From: PALSA-1006 sp964571195
GTDB taxonomy: Bacteria; Pseudomonadota; Gammaproteobacteria; Burkholderiales; Gallionellaceae
NCBI GenBank assembly: GCA_964571195.1
Contig: CAZNAD010000004.1
Coordinates: 1 to 64,000, forward strand
Direction: 5' to 3'
Length of the DNA stretch: 64,000 nt
Shown: positions 47,237-55,234 of the stretch, piece after piece
Layout: every line of letters begins with the position of its first letter
Numbering within the stretch: position 1 is the stretch's first letter
Program-made: the position numbers and the translations under genes
The notes under the pieces: generated by a model
Told to the model about the DNA's origin: nothing
Database searches by the model: none
What the model saw: the letters and a program-made list of their open reading frames with translations, nothing else

Positions 47237-48253
47237 TTATTCGAACGGGAACGACAGGCCCACGCCCCAAGTGTCGTGCCTCTGGTTGTAGTCGATGAGG
47301 CTTTCGCCGTAGCCGCTGAAATATTGCAGGTGGATGTTGGTGTTGTGTGCTCCGGGGGCGGCCAGGGTGAGCAGCCGCCATGCGCTCCATGGTGCGGCAA
47401 GGTCGAGTTGTACCGAGTGGGGTTTGAGGATGAAGGAGGCTTCCCAGTAGCGGTCCTGCGAATACCGCAGTTCGAGGTCGCCGTGGCCCTGATAGTCGGT
47501 GATGTCGGGATTGTCATCCGCAGCGGGGTCTTCGCTGATCTTGCGCCAGCCGCGCAGCAGGGCGATGAAGCGCCGTTCGCCGGGATAACTGCGTTCGATA
47601 CCGGCCTGCACGTAGAGGCGGTTCCAGCTGCGTGATCGAGGCTTGGCTTGTCCGTTGGACTGGTGCACGAAGCCGAAGTTGAGGATGCCGGGGTTGAGCG
47701 GGGCGTTGCCGAACAGTTCGTTGGGGCGGATAGAGTAGATCAGTTCCGGTTCGTAGTTGTTTTCGCGGAAGGGGCGCGAGTTGGTTTGGTCGTACACCTG
47801 CCAGAAGGAGAGTTGGCTGTAGGCGAGCCAGAGTGAGCCGTAACGCTCGAAGTCGGCCAGGTCGTGTTTGATGCTGAACTGGAACTTCATGTCGCGGTCG
47901 TCCAACTGCGAGGCGGCCATCTGGTTCAGCGGGTTGGGGCTGGTGGGGGCGTTGTTGGGTTGCGAGGAGCGAGCGTAGATGAGCGCGTAGTTGAGTTTGT
48001 AGAGCGAGAGCGGGGCATTGCTGGGTGTCCATTCCTGTTCCAGCCCGGTCGCGCGTTGCGGCATCAGGGTGATCTTTTGCGGCGCTTCACTGGCCTGGGC
48101 CAGTTTGCGGTAACAATCGAGTTCGCTTTGCGCGGGGGCTTTGTCCTGCATCTCCACACAGTGTTGCCAAGCGGGGGTGTTGTCGGCTGCGTGGCTGTTG
48201 CTGAGGGCGGGCAGTTGCATGAGTAATGCGCAGCAGAGGGTGATCCGTTTCAT
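47237..48253 (-). CDS. pldA: Outer-membrane phospholipase A (OMPLA)
   Basis: 338 residues with a signal peptide (MKRITLCCALLMQLPALSNS, then HAAD). The barrel carries the catalytic His197-x-Ser199 in FVHQSNGQ and the later Asn in SWNRLYVQ. GLSFPFE at the end fits an outer-membrane barrel C-terminus. It hydrolyses phospholipids after membrane damage. The neighbourhood puts it between the DUF4160/DUF2442 pair and a MITE-like repeat that lies between it and divergent djlA. Confidence 0.9.
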   Translation of the reverse strand: MKRITLCCALLMQLPALSNSHAADNTPAWQHCVEMQDKAPAQSELDCYRKLAQASEAPQKITLMPQRATGLEQEWTPSNAPLSLYKLNYALIYARSSQPNNAPTSPNPLNQMAASQLDDRDMKFQFSIKHDLADFERYGSLWLAYSQLSFWQVYDQTNSRPFRENNYEPELIYSIRPNELFGNAPLNPGILNFGFVHQSNGQAKPRSRSWNRLYVQAGIERSYPGERRFIALLRGWRKISEDPAADDNPDITDYQGHGDLELRYSQDRYWEASFILKPHSVQLDLAAPWSAWRLLTLAAPGAHNTNIHLQYFSGYGESLIDYNQRHDTWGVGLSFPFE

Positions 48254-48312
48254 GTGTTACAGGTTCCGTGAGGTTCGGCCCGCGCCGGGCGGGTGTTGGA
48301 AGCGCAAATGAT

Positions 48313-48479
48313 GGTCTGATTAAGTCCGCTCGTGGTGAGTATTTTAGCGAAACTCGCAAGCTCGTTTTCCGTTCGCTCCCTCGATACACCGCACAAGTGC
48401 GGCACTCGGGACGAACGGAAAACGAAGTTTCGCGGCACGCAAAATGTATCGAACCATGGCTTGCGGACTTAATCAGACC
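48313..48479 (-). repeat. MITE-like repeat, copy B (perfect ends)
   Basis: 167 bp with perfect terminal inverted repeats GGTCTGATTAAGTCCGC and GCGGACTTAATCAGACC. The interior is nearly identical to copy A (30726-30893) in the opposite orientation, including a GAACGGAAAAC hairpin and a CCGCACAAGTGCGG core. It lies in the ~370-bp gap between the divergent pldA and djlA starts, so it may affect their promoters. The rest of the gap shows no other feature. No target-site duplication is clear. Confidence 0.9.
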
Positions 48480-48621
48480 TTCCCTAATGTTACTGGTTGG
48501 CGCGCGGTCTTGCACGTTATACCCCGTTGTCAGGTGCGGGAACTGTGCGGGCGGTACGGGTATAATGCGCGCCTCGGTTCGCGGGCCACGTCCCGTGCGG
48601 TCATTTTCTTTTGGAGTCGTC

Positions 48622-49395
48622 GTGTTCAAGCTTATCGGTGTCATCGCAGGTTATTACTTCTTCGGTTGGATGGGGGCGTTCTTCGGCCTTATCCTGGGTT
48701 CGATCATCGACCGTATCCGTGCATTGGGGCAGGGGGCGTTGAACCCCATGCAGAATGCGCTGCGTCAGGCGGTGTTCCTGGAGACGATCTTCCTCTCCAT
48801 GGGCAAGCTGGCCAAGGCGGACGGGCGTGTCTCCGAGGAGGAGGTGGCGCACGTCGAGGGTTTCATGCAGAAGCTGGGCATGACGCCGGAGCATCGCCAG
48901 CAGGCGATTGCGCTGTTCAAACAGGGTGCTGCGGCCGATTTCGACATCGAGCCGACGCTGAAACGCTTTAGTTCGGTGTGCGGCCATACCAAGAGCCTGA
49001 AGCAGATGTTGCTGGTCTATCTGATCGTGATGGCGCTGGCCGACGGCCATCTGCACGAGGCGGAAGAGGCTTTGTTGGCGCAGATCGCGGGCCATCTGGG
49101 TTACGGGTCCAACGCGTTCAAACAGTTGATGGACATGGTGCGCAATCAGGCGCATTTCGGCGGTTCTCAGGTCGATTCGGCGCAAGCACTGGAAGATGCC
49201 TACAAGGCGCTGGGGGTGGGCAAGGACAGTAGTGATGCCGAGGTGAAGCGCGCCTACCGCAAGTTGATGAGCCAATACCATCCCGATAAGTTGATGGGGC
49301 AGGGCGTGCCGGAAGACATGATCAAGGTGGCGACCGAACAGGCCAAGGAGATTCAGCTCGCCTACGACCTCATCAAGAAGACACGCAACCTCTGA
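48622..49395 (+). CDS. djlA: DjlA-type membrane co-chaperone (TerB + DnaJ domains)
   Basis: 257 residues from the GTG at 48622, which lies 5 bases after GGAG. One N-terminal membrane helix (FKLIGVIAGYYFFGWMGAFFGLILG) is followed by a TerB-like helical domain (FLSMGKLAKADGRVSEEEVAHVE) and a C-terminal J-domain with the HPD motif in SQYHPDKLMG. This matches E. coli DjlA, an inner-membrane partner of DnaK. It ends 1 bp before mfd. Confidence 0.9.
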   Translation: MFKLIGVIAGYYFFGWMGAFFGLILGSIIDRIRALGQGALNPMQNALRQAVFLETIFLSMGKLAKADGRVSEEEVAHVEGFMQKLGMTPEHRQQAIALFKQGAAADFDIEPTLKRFSSVCGHTKSLKQMLLVYLIVMALADGHLHEAEEALLAQIAGHLGYGSNAFKQLMDMVRNQAHFGGSQVDSAQALEDAYKALGVGKDSSDAEVKRAYRKLMSQYHPDKLMGQGVPEDMIKVATEQAKEIQLAYDLIKKTRNL

Positions 49396-49396
49396 C

Positions 49397-52300
49397 ATGT
49401 TGTTCTCCTCGAAGCACTCGCGTCCGCGTTACAGCGGACTGCACGGTTCATCCGATGCTTTGGCGTTGGCGCAATACGCGGTAAAGAATTCCCCTCTGGT
49501 GGTGATCGCGGCCAATGCGCTGGAGGCGCAGCGGCTGGTGGAGGAGATTCCATTCTTCGATCCCAAGCTGCGTGTGCATCTGCTGCCAGACTGGGAGACA
49601 TTGCCTTACGACCATTTCTCGCCGCATCAGGATCTGGTCTCGGAACGTCTTGCCACGCTGCACCATATCCGAAGTCAGGCCTGCGACGTGATCATCGTAC
49701 CCATCACCACGGCTTTGTATCCGTTGCCGCCAGTCGAGCACTTGGCGGCCTATACCTTCTTCATCAAGCGCGGCGAGAAGCTGGATCTGGCGCAACTGCG
49801 CGAACAACTCACCTTCGCCGGATACAGCCATGTGCAGCAGGTGCTGACACCGGGTGAATATTGCGTGCGCGGCGGTATCGTCGATCTGTTCGCGATGGGT
49901 AGTCTGCTGCCGTACCGTATCGACTTGTTCGACGACGAGATCGAGACCATCGCCACTTTTGATGTGGATACCCAGCGCACGCTTTATCCCGTGCCGGAGA
50001 TACGCATGCTGCCCGCGCGCGAGTTTCCGATGGACGAAAAAGGCCAGGCCACTTTCCGCCAGAATTTCCGCGACCGCTTCGAGGGCGATCCGTCCAAGTC
50101 GCGTATCTACAAGGATGTGAGCAAGGGCATCGCCCCGGCGGGTATCGAGTATTACCTGCCGCTGTTCTTCGACAAGACCGCCACGCTGTTCGATTACCTG
50201 CCGAAGAATGCCACGCTGTGTCTGCATCACGATGTGGACGAGGCGATCACCACGTTCGCCAAAGACACCGCCTCGCGCTACAACCTGCTGCGCGGTGATC
50301 CACAACATCCCTTGCTGGAAACGAAGGAATTGTTTCTGGATGGCGAGCAGTTCTTTATCCGCGCGAAAGAGTTCGCGCGGGTGGATGTAGTTGCCACGAG
50401 CACGCCCTCACCCCTAACCCCTCTCCCAATGGGCGAGGGGGATGCTGGCTCCCTCGCCCTCAGGGAGAGGGCTGGGGTGAGGGAGGATTCTAAAAACGTC
50501 ACTCCCTGTACGACTGCCCCCATCCCCCCCATCGCGGTAGACCGTCGCGCCGAGATACCCACGCAAAAATTCGCGGATTTCCTGAGCACATATCAAGGTC
50601 GTACCTTGCTGCTGGCCGACAGTCTCGGTCGTCGCGAGATTATGTCCGGCTACCTCAAGGAATACGGCCTCGCGCCTGCCGTGTGCGAAGACTACGCCTC
50701 GTTTCTCGCCAGCAAAGAAAAATTCATGCTCGGCATCGGAGCTGTCCAGAACGGTTTCATGCTGCCGGACGAGAAGCTCGCTATCGTCACCGAGACCGAG
50801 CTGTATGCCGCGCAGCCGCGCAGCCGTGCCACCCGCGCCGCGAAGAAGAGCAACGTGGAAGGCATGTTGCGCGATTTGTCCGAGCTTAAGCCGGGCGATC
50901 CGGTGGTGCATGAGCAACACGGCATCGCGCGCTACCACGGGCTGGTGAACCTCGACCTCGGCGAAGGCGAGAACGAATTTCTGCTGCTGGTGTATGCGGG
51001 CGAGGACAAACTCTACGTGCCCGTGTCGCAACTACACGTCATCAGCCGTTACAGCGGCGGTGCGCCGGAAGCGGCTCCGCTGCACAAGCTGGGCAGCGGC
51101 TCTTGGGACAAGGCCAAGCGCCGCGCCATGCAGCAAGTGCGCGACACCGCCGCTGAGTTGCTCAACATCTACGCCCAGCGCGCCACGCGCAAAGGCCATG
51201 CGTTCAAGTTCACCTATCACGATTACGAAGCGTTCGCCGCCGGATTCGGTTTTGAAGAGACCGCCGACCAAGCCGCCGCCATTGAGGCAGTGTTGCTCGA
51301 TCTGCAATCGGTCAAACCGATGGATCGGCTCATCTGCGGCGACGTAGGCTTCGGCAAGACCGAGGTGGCCTTGCGCGCCGCTTTTGTGGCGGTGATGGAT
51401 GGCAAGCAGGTGGCGGTGCTGGTGCCCACCACGCTGCTGGCGGAGCAGCACTTTCAGAATTTCTCTAACCGCTTTGCCGACTGGCCGATCAAGATCGCCG
51501 AGCTGTCGCGCTTCCGCTCGACCAAAGAAGTGAACCAAGCGCTGAAAGATTTGGCAGAGGGCAAGCTCGATATCGTGATCGGCACGCACAAGCTGATCCA
51601 GAAAGACGTGAAGTTCAACAACCTCGGTCTGGTGATCCTGGATGAAGAGCACCGCTTCGGCGTGCAGCAGAAGGAACGCCTGAAGGCCTTGCGCGCCGAA
51701 GTGGATGTACTCACGCTCACCGCCACGCCGATACCGCGCACGCTGGCGATGTCGCTGGAAGGCCTGCGCGACTTTTCGGTGATCGCCACCGCGCCGCAGC
51801 GCCGTTTGTCGATCAAGACCTTCGTCAGCAGTTTCAGTCAGGGCATCATCCGCGAAGCGGTGCTGCGCGAACTCAAGCGCGGCGGGCAGGTGTATTTCCT
51901 GCACAACGAAGTCGACACCATCAACAACATGCTGGAGAAACTGGAGGCGCTGCTGCCGGAAGCGCGCATCCGTGTGGCACATGGCCAGATGGGCGAACGT
52001 GATCTGGAAGCGGTGATGCGCGACTTCACCCACCAGCGCTTCAACGTGCTGCTGTGCTCCACCATCATCGAGACCGGCATCGACGTGCCGACGGCTAACA
52101 CCATCATCATGAACCGCGCCGACCGCTTCGGCCTCGCGCAGTTGCACCAGTTAAGAGGCCGCGTCGGGCGCTCGCACCACCAAGCCTATGCCTACCTGTT
52201 AGTGGACAGCATGGACGGCCTCACCGCCCAGGCGAAGAAACGCCTCGAAGCGATTCAGGCGATGGAACAATTGGGCAGCGGTTTCTTCCTCGCCATGCAC

Positions 52301-52885
52301 GACTTGGAGATACGCGGCGCGGGCGAAGTGCTGGGCGAATCGCAGAGCGGCGAGATGCAGGAGATCGGATTCAGTCTCTACAACGACATGCTCGCCGCCG
52401 CTATCACCTCGCTCAAACAAGGCCACGAGCCGGACATGGCGCACCCGCTAGGCGTGACCACCGAGATCAATTTGCACACGCCCGCGCTGTTGCCGAACGA
52501 CTACTGCGGCGACATCCATCAGCGTCTGGTGATCTACAAGCGCCTCGCGAACTGCAATACGCAGGAGGATTTGGACGATATGCAGCAGGAACTCATCGAC
52601 CGTTTCGGCCTGCTGCCCGATCCGGCACAGACCCTGCTCGATAGTCACCGCCTGCGCATCCTGGCCAAACCTTTAGGCATCGCCAAACTGGATGCATCGA
52701 GCGAAGCGATCCAGATCCAGTTCGTGCCCAACCCGCCCATCGACCCGATGAAGATTATCACCATGATCCAAACCCGCCGCTACATCAAAATGAACGGGCC
52801 GGATAAGTTGCGCATCGAGTTGAAGCATGAGGATTTTGGGCAGCGGGTGCTGGCGATCAGGAATTTCTTTAACGAGTTGAAATAG
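49397..52885 (+). CDS. mfd: Transcription-repair coupling factor Mfd, with one in-frame repeat insertion
   Basis: 1162 residues (E. coli 1148). N-terminal UvrB-like domains, then the RNA-polymerase-interacting CarD-like domain (LKPGDPVVHEQHGIARYHGL), then the translocase: DVGFGKTEVALRAAF (Walker A), ILDEEHRFGVQQKERLK (DEEH), ETGIDVPTANTII and QLRGRVGRSHHQAYAYL. It removes stalled RNA polymerase and recruits UvrA. A palindromic repeat is translated at about residues 337-363, between the UvrB-like and CarD-like parts, with a different reading phase from that used in PurL. Catalytic motifs are intact. Confidence 0.97.
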   Translation: MLFSSKHSRPRYSGLHGSSDALALAQYAVKNSPLVVIAANALEAQRLVEEIPFFDPKLRVHLLPDWETLPYDHFSPHQDLVSERLATLHHIRSQACDVIIVPITTALYPLPPVEHLAAYTFFIKRGEKLDLAQLREQLTFAGYSHVQQVLTPGEYCVRGGIVDLFAMGSLLPYRIDLFDDEIETIATFDVDTQRTLYPVPEIRMLPAREFPMDEKGQATFRQNFRDRFEGDPSKSRIYKDVSKGIAPAGIEYYLPLFFDKTATLFDYLPKNATLCLHHDVDEAITTFAKDTASRYNLLRGDPQHPLLETKELFLDGEQFFIRAKEFARVDVVATSTPSPLTPLPMGEGDAGSLALRERAGVREDSKNVTPCTTAPIPPIAVDRRAEIPTQKFADFLSTYQGRTLLLADSLGRREIMSGYLKEYGLAPAVCEDYASFLASKEKFMLGIGAVQNGFMLPDEKLAIVTETELYAAQPRSRATRAAKKSNVEGMLRDLSELKPGDPVVHEQHGIARYHGLVNLDLGEGENEFLLLVYAGEDKLYVPVSQLHVISRYSGGAPEAAPLHKLGSGSWDKAKRRAMQQVRDTAAELLNIYAQRATRKGHAFKFTYHDYEAFAAGFGFEETADQAAAIEAVLLDLQSVKPMDRLICGDVGFGKTEVALRAAFVAVMDGKQVAVLVPTTLLAEQHFQNFSNRFADWPIKIAELSRFRSTKEVNQALKDLAEGKLDIVIGTHKLIQKDVKFNNLGLVILDEEHRFGVQQKERLKALRAEVDVLTLTATPIPRTLAMSLEGLRDFSVIATAPQRRLSIKTFVSSFSQGIIREAVLRELKRGGQVYFLHNEVDTINNMLEKLEALLPEARIRVAHGQMGERDLEAVMRDFTHQRFNVLLCSTIIETGIDVPTANTIIMNRADRFGLAQLHQLRGRVGRSHHQAYAYLLVDSMDGLTAQAKKRLEAIQAMEQLGSGFFLAMHDLEIRGAGEVLGESQSGEMQEIGFSLYNDMLAAAITSLKQGHEPDMAHPLGVTTEINLHTPALLPNDYCGDIHQRLVIYKRLANCNTQEDLDDMQQELIDRFGLLPDPAQTLLDSHRLRILAKPLGIAKLDASSEAIQIQFVPNPPIDPMKIITMIQTRRYIKMNGPDKLRIELKHEDFGQRVLAIRNFFNELK
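50405..50483 (+). repeat. Palindromic repeat inserted in frame in mfd
   Basis: 79 bp. Outer arms CCCTCACCCC and GGGGTGAGGG; inner hairpins CCCTCTCCCAATGGGCGAGGG and CCCTCGCCCTCAGGGAGAGGG. Translated as PSPLTPLPMGEGDAGSLALR and then ERAGVRE. Same architecture as the two purL copies, but read in another frame relative to the element; all these frames stay open. Confidence 0.88.
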
Positions 52886-52975
52886 TTCGAGGCTTGTTGG
52901 TGGCGAGAGGCGGCGTTGCAGACGTATTAGCGATGCCCCATAATCCCCGCAAGACAAATCAAAGAGGAGTTGAGC

Positions 52976-53245
52976 GTGCCTATCCTGTCCGTGTTTTTCG
53001 GCATCATCGTTCGCATGTGGCACGACGACCATCCTCCGCCTCACATACATGTCGAATACCAAGGTTTTGAGGCGCTGGTTAATATTCAGACAGGTTTGGT
53101 AAGTGAAGGTCGCCTGCCTAACAAAGCGGCTGCTATCGTAAAGGAGTGGTGCTTACGGCATCAAAAGGAATTGCTCGAAAATTGGGAACGCGGTCAGCAT
53201 TTTGAGCCAATGGAGCGCATTCAGGGAGCAGATCAGGATGATTAA
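52976..53245 (+). CDS. DUF4160 protein (pair 2)
   Basis: About 89 residues from the GTG at 52976, 6 bases after the GGAG of AAAGAGGAG; the TTG two codons earlier abuts that site and is rejected. FFGIIVRMWHDDHPPPHIHV and the EYQGFEALVNIQTG segment match DUF4160, and KAAAIVKEWCLRHQKELLEN is the helical end. It overlaps the following DUF2442 gene by 8 bp. Function unknown; it is the second such pair in the window. Confidence 0.82.
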   Translation: MPILSVFFGIIVRMWHDDHPPPHIHVEYQGFEALVNIQTGLVSEGRLPNKAAAIVKEWCLRHQKELLENWERGQHFEPMERIQGADQDD

Positions 53246-53486
53246 ACTAATCGAAGCACGTTACTTGAATAACTTTCAAATTGCCTTTGTTTTCTCGGAC
53301 GGAAAAGAAGGCACATTTGACGGGGCTGTTTTGCTGAAAAAAACAGGTTCGCTACTTGAGCCGTTGCGTGATGAAAACTACTTCAGTCGATTTTTTATAG
53401 ACTCCGGGGCGCTGTGCTGGCCGAACGGTTTGGAGCTTTCTCCGGCGCGGCTGTATGAGACGTGCCGCACATTGGAAGCAGTGTAA
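53238..53486 (+). CDS. DUF2442 protein (pair 2)
   Basis: 82 residues. IEARYLNNFQIAFVFSDGKE, then GTFDGAVLL and the ALCWPNGLELSPARLYE end match DUF2442 (a ...W.NG.dlsP..LY pattern). It is coupled to the DUF4160 gene by overlap. A broken antitoxin-like gene follows 40 bp downstream. Confidence 0.82.
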   Translation: MIKLIEARYLNNFQIAFVFSDGKEGTFDGAVLLKKTGSLLEPLRDENYFSRFFIDSGALCWPNGLELSPARLYETCRTLEAV

Positions 53487-53526
53487 ATTATTTGTTCAGC
53501 TTGAGCCTCGCTCGACTGATGACATC

Positions 53527-53829
53527 ATGGAAAAAGTAAAACTGAGCAAATGGGACAGTGCCGAATACCTCAAAACCGACGAGGACATGGCACTCTATCT
53601 CGAAGCCTGCCTCGAAGAAGCGGGCGATGATGCTGCCTTCATCGCCAAAGCACTCGGCACCATCGCCCGAGCAAAAGGCATGACACAACTCGCCAAGGAA
53701 GCAGGGTTGGGGCGCGAGAGCTAATACAAGGCATTGTCCGGCGAAGACAATCCAAGTTTTGCGACGATACTGAAAGTGACGAATGCGCTGGGTATTAAGT
53801 TACATGCGCAGAGCGCGCGTATGGCTTGA
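53527..53829 (+). pseudogene. HI1420/HigA-like addiction-module antidote, interrupted by an in-frame stop
   Basis: The frame reads a clear antidote N-terminus, SKWDSAEYLKTDEDMALYLEA, then AALGTIARAKGMTQLAKEAGL with the XRE-type helix-turn-helix. It hits TAA (53722-53724) just after GLGRES. In-frame sequence then continues YKALSGEDNPSFATILKV and TNALGIKLHAQSARMA, ending at a TGA at 53829, exactly as the family normally does (RES-L-YKAL). A single base change of a Leu codon to TAA would explain this. No RelE/HigB-like toxin gene lies directly beside it. It may be truncated, a true pseudogene, or carry a sequencing error. Confidence 0.8.
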
Positions 53830-53861
53830 TTTGAATGATTCCGATGCCGCCCTATTGGTTT

Positions 53862-54557
53862 CTACCTCCCTTTCTTTAGTTTATTTCGCATCGTATGAGA
53901 CCTTCCTATAAGGTGTTTCATGACGATGAGTGAATTTGTGAAATATTCCTCGTCAATTGGCAATAACTGTCCTTCCGGTACACGTGCTAAGACTCCAGCC
54001 TCCTTTGTGTATTTTTCGATTGCTTTTCCTGAATAATGAACAAGAGCGTTGCGTGTGGCTTTTATCTCACACCATTGACCGATAGTTTCAGGGCGCAAGT
54101 TTACTTCCATCACTTCTTGGTAAAAATTTAGTTGCGATTTTGCGCCACGCATTTTTTTATCTAGCCTTTCACGAAGGCGTTCTGATAGGTTGGTGTCAAC
54201 TTTATTGCTATTGTTTGTATTAAGATTTTTCGTAAGCTCATCAAACCAAAGAACTTCAAAAAGCATATCAATCATGCATGCTTCAACTTTGGCGATAGCA
54301 TAAACGAAAGTGGAGATATTGATTTCTGCTGTGGCTTGCCGAGCAATTGTTTTAAGTTCTTCAGTCGGCCTTTTAATTTTTTTGTTTTTCTTTAGCGAAG
54401 GTACTCTAAACATTTCTTGAGATAAAAATGATGGCTCAGATATTGCTGCATCAAGAGCTTGTTTAGAAAAAGATGTCCAGATGGAGATGTTGTTAAGGTC
54501 TTTTTGTGTACCTATACATAACTTGCCAAGCTTCTGACGAAGCTCTTCTTTATTCAT
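53862..54557 (-). CDS. Hypothetical protein with HEPN-like RNxxxH motif
   Basis: 231 residues, AT-rich relative to neighbours. The middle and C-terminal part is helical, and TRNALVHYSG (Arg169, Asn170, His174) fits the RX4H catalytic motif of HEPN RNases. An upstream helix IAKVEACMIDMLFEVLWFDE could be the first HEPN helix. No partner nucleotidyltransferase is adjacent; a ParE/antitoxin pair lies just upstream on the same strand. The HEPN reading is inference from the motif alone. Confidence 0.5.
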   Translation of the reverse strand: MNKEELRQKLGKLCIGTQKDLNNISIWTSFSKQALDAAISEPSFLSQEMFRVPSLKKNKKIKRPTEELKTIARQATAEINISTFVYAIAKVEACMIDMLFEVLWFDELTKNLNTNNSNKVDTNLSERLRERLDKKMRGAKSQLNFYQEVMEVNLRPETIGQWCEIKATRNALVHYSGKAIEKYTKEAGVLARVPEGQLLPIDEEYFTNSLIVMKHLIGRSHTMRNKLKKGR

Positions 54558-54572
54558 ATTGCAGTCCTTGTG

Positions 54573-54911
54573 CTAAAAATAATCTGATAACGAAATTGGG
54601 TGGTGCCGCATCTTGATCATGCCCGATTTTCCCCAATAGTTCGGATGTCGTCGCTGGTGTGCTACGGCGATGATGTAGATGCGCTCGTCTTTGTTGCGAT
54701 AGACGATTGAGTATGGGAATCGGCGGACGATCACGCGGCGAAATCCATCGGCGACTGGTGCACTTGCATCTGGATGAGAAAAGGCGAATGCAACGGCAGC
54801 TTGCACTTCGGCAGCGAATTCCAAACCCAGCCCCGGAAATTTCTCGTCATAAAAAAGCGCCGATCTTTCGAATTCGGCGCGGGCTTTGGGATGGAACTGC
54901 GGTTGGTTCAC
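54573..54911 (-). CDS. RelE/ParE-family toxin
   Basis: 112 residues. FHPKARAEFERSALFYDEKF, then FAAEVQAAVAFAFSHPDASA and VADGFRRVIVRRFPYSIVYR, IYIIAVAHQRRHPNYW match ParE/RelE toxins. It overlaps the antitoxin gene by 4 bp, with the antitoxin first, the usual order. Ends 15 bp before the HEPN-like gene. Confidence 0.88.
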   Translation of the reverse strand: MNQPQFHPKARAEFERSALFYDEKFPGLGLEFAAEVQAAVAFAFSHPDASAPVADGFRRVIVRRFPYSIVYRNKDERIYIIAVAHQRRHPNYWGKSGMIKMRHHPISLSDYF

Positions 54912-55138
54912 GCGAGTTTGCGGCGGATATCGGCAAAGACCTCAGTGGCGGGAGTCAGTTGAACCTCACCACGCTCAATCTCCGCCCAGCGAGCTTTGAT
55001 CTCGATCTCCCATGCTTGGGTAACATCGCCGCTATCAGTTGGCTCCAACGTTTCGAGTAAAAAGCTTGCCAGCTGCGCACGCTCTTCCGCACCTAACTGT
55101 TTGGCCTGCGTCTGAAGTTCTGCAAGTTTGGCTGACAT
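54908..55138 (-). CDS. Addiction-module antitoxin (partner of the ParE-like toxin)
   Basis: 76 residues from the ATG at 55138; the longer frame is rejected because its extra N-terminus has no family character. AKLAELQTQAKQLGAEERAQ, then LASFLLETLEP and a C-terminal ADIRRKLA match the TIGR02574-type putative addiction module component. A Glu/Arg-rich middle part (WEIEIKARWAEIERGEVQ) is the likely toxin-binding segment. It overlaps the toxin start by 4 bp. Confidence 0.82.
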   Translation of the reverse strand: MSAKLAELQTQAKQLGAEERAQLASFLLETLEPTDSGDVTQAWEIEIKARWAEIERGEVQLTPATEVFADIRRKLA

Positions 55139-55234
55139 GGCAATTCCCTTGATTGATGGGCAAACGATAGGGCGATTCAATCTTGCAGTCAAGGTGGAAG
55201 CTAAAGGGCAGGCAGTAGCCTCCCCTTTCTTCAT

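Noticed and set aside
48250..48438. Reading frame of ~62 codons in the pldA/djlA gap
   Set aside because: Same repeat-derived peptide as at 30767-31006.
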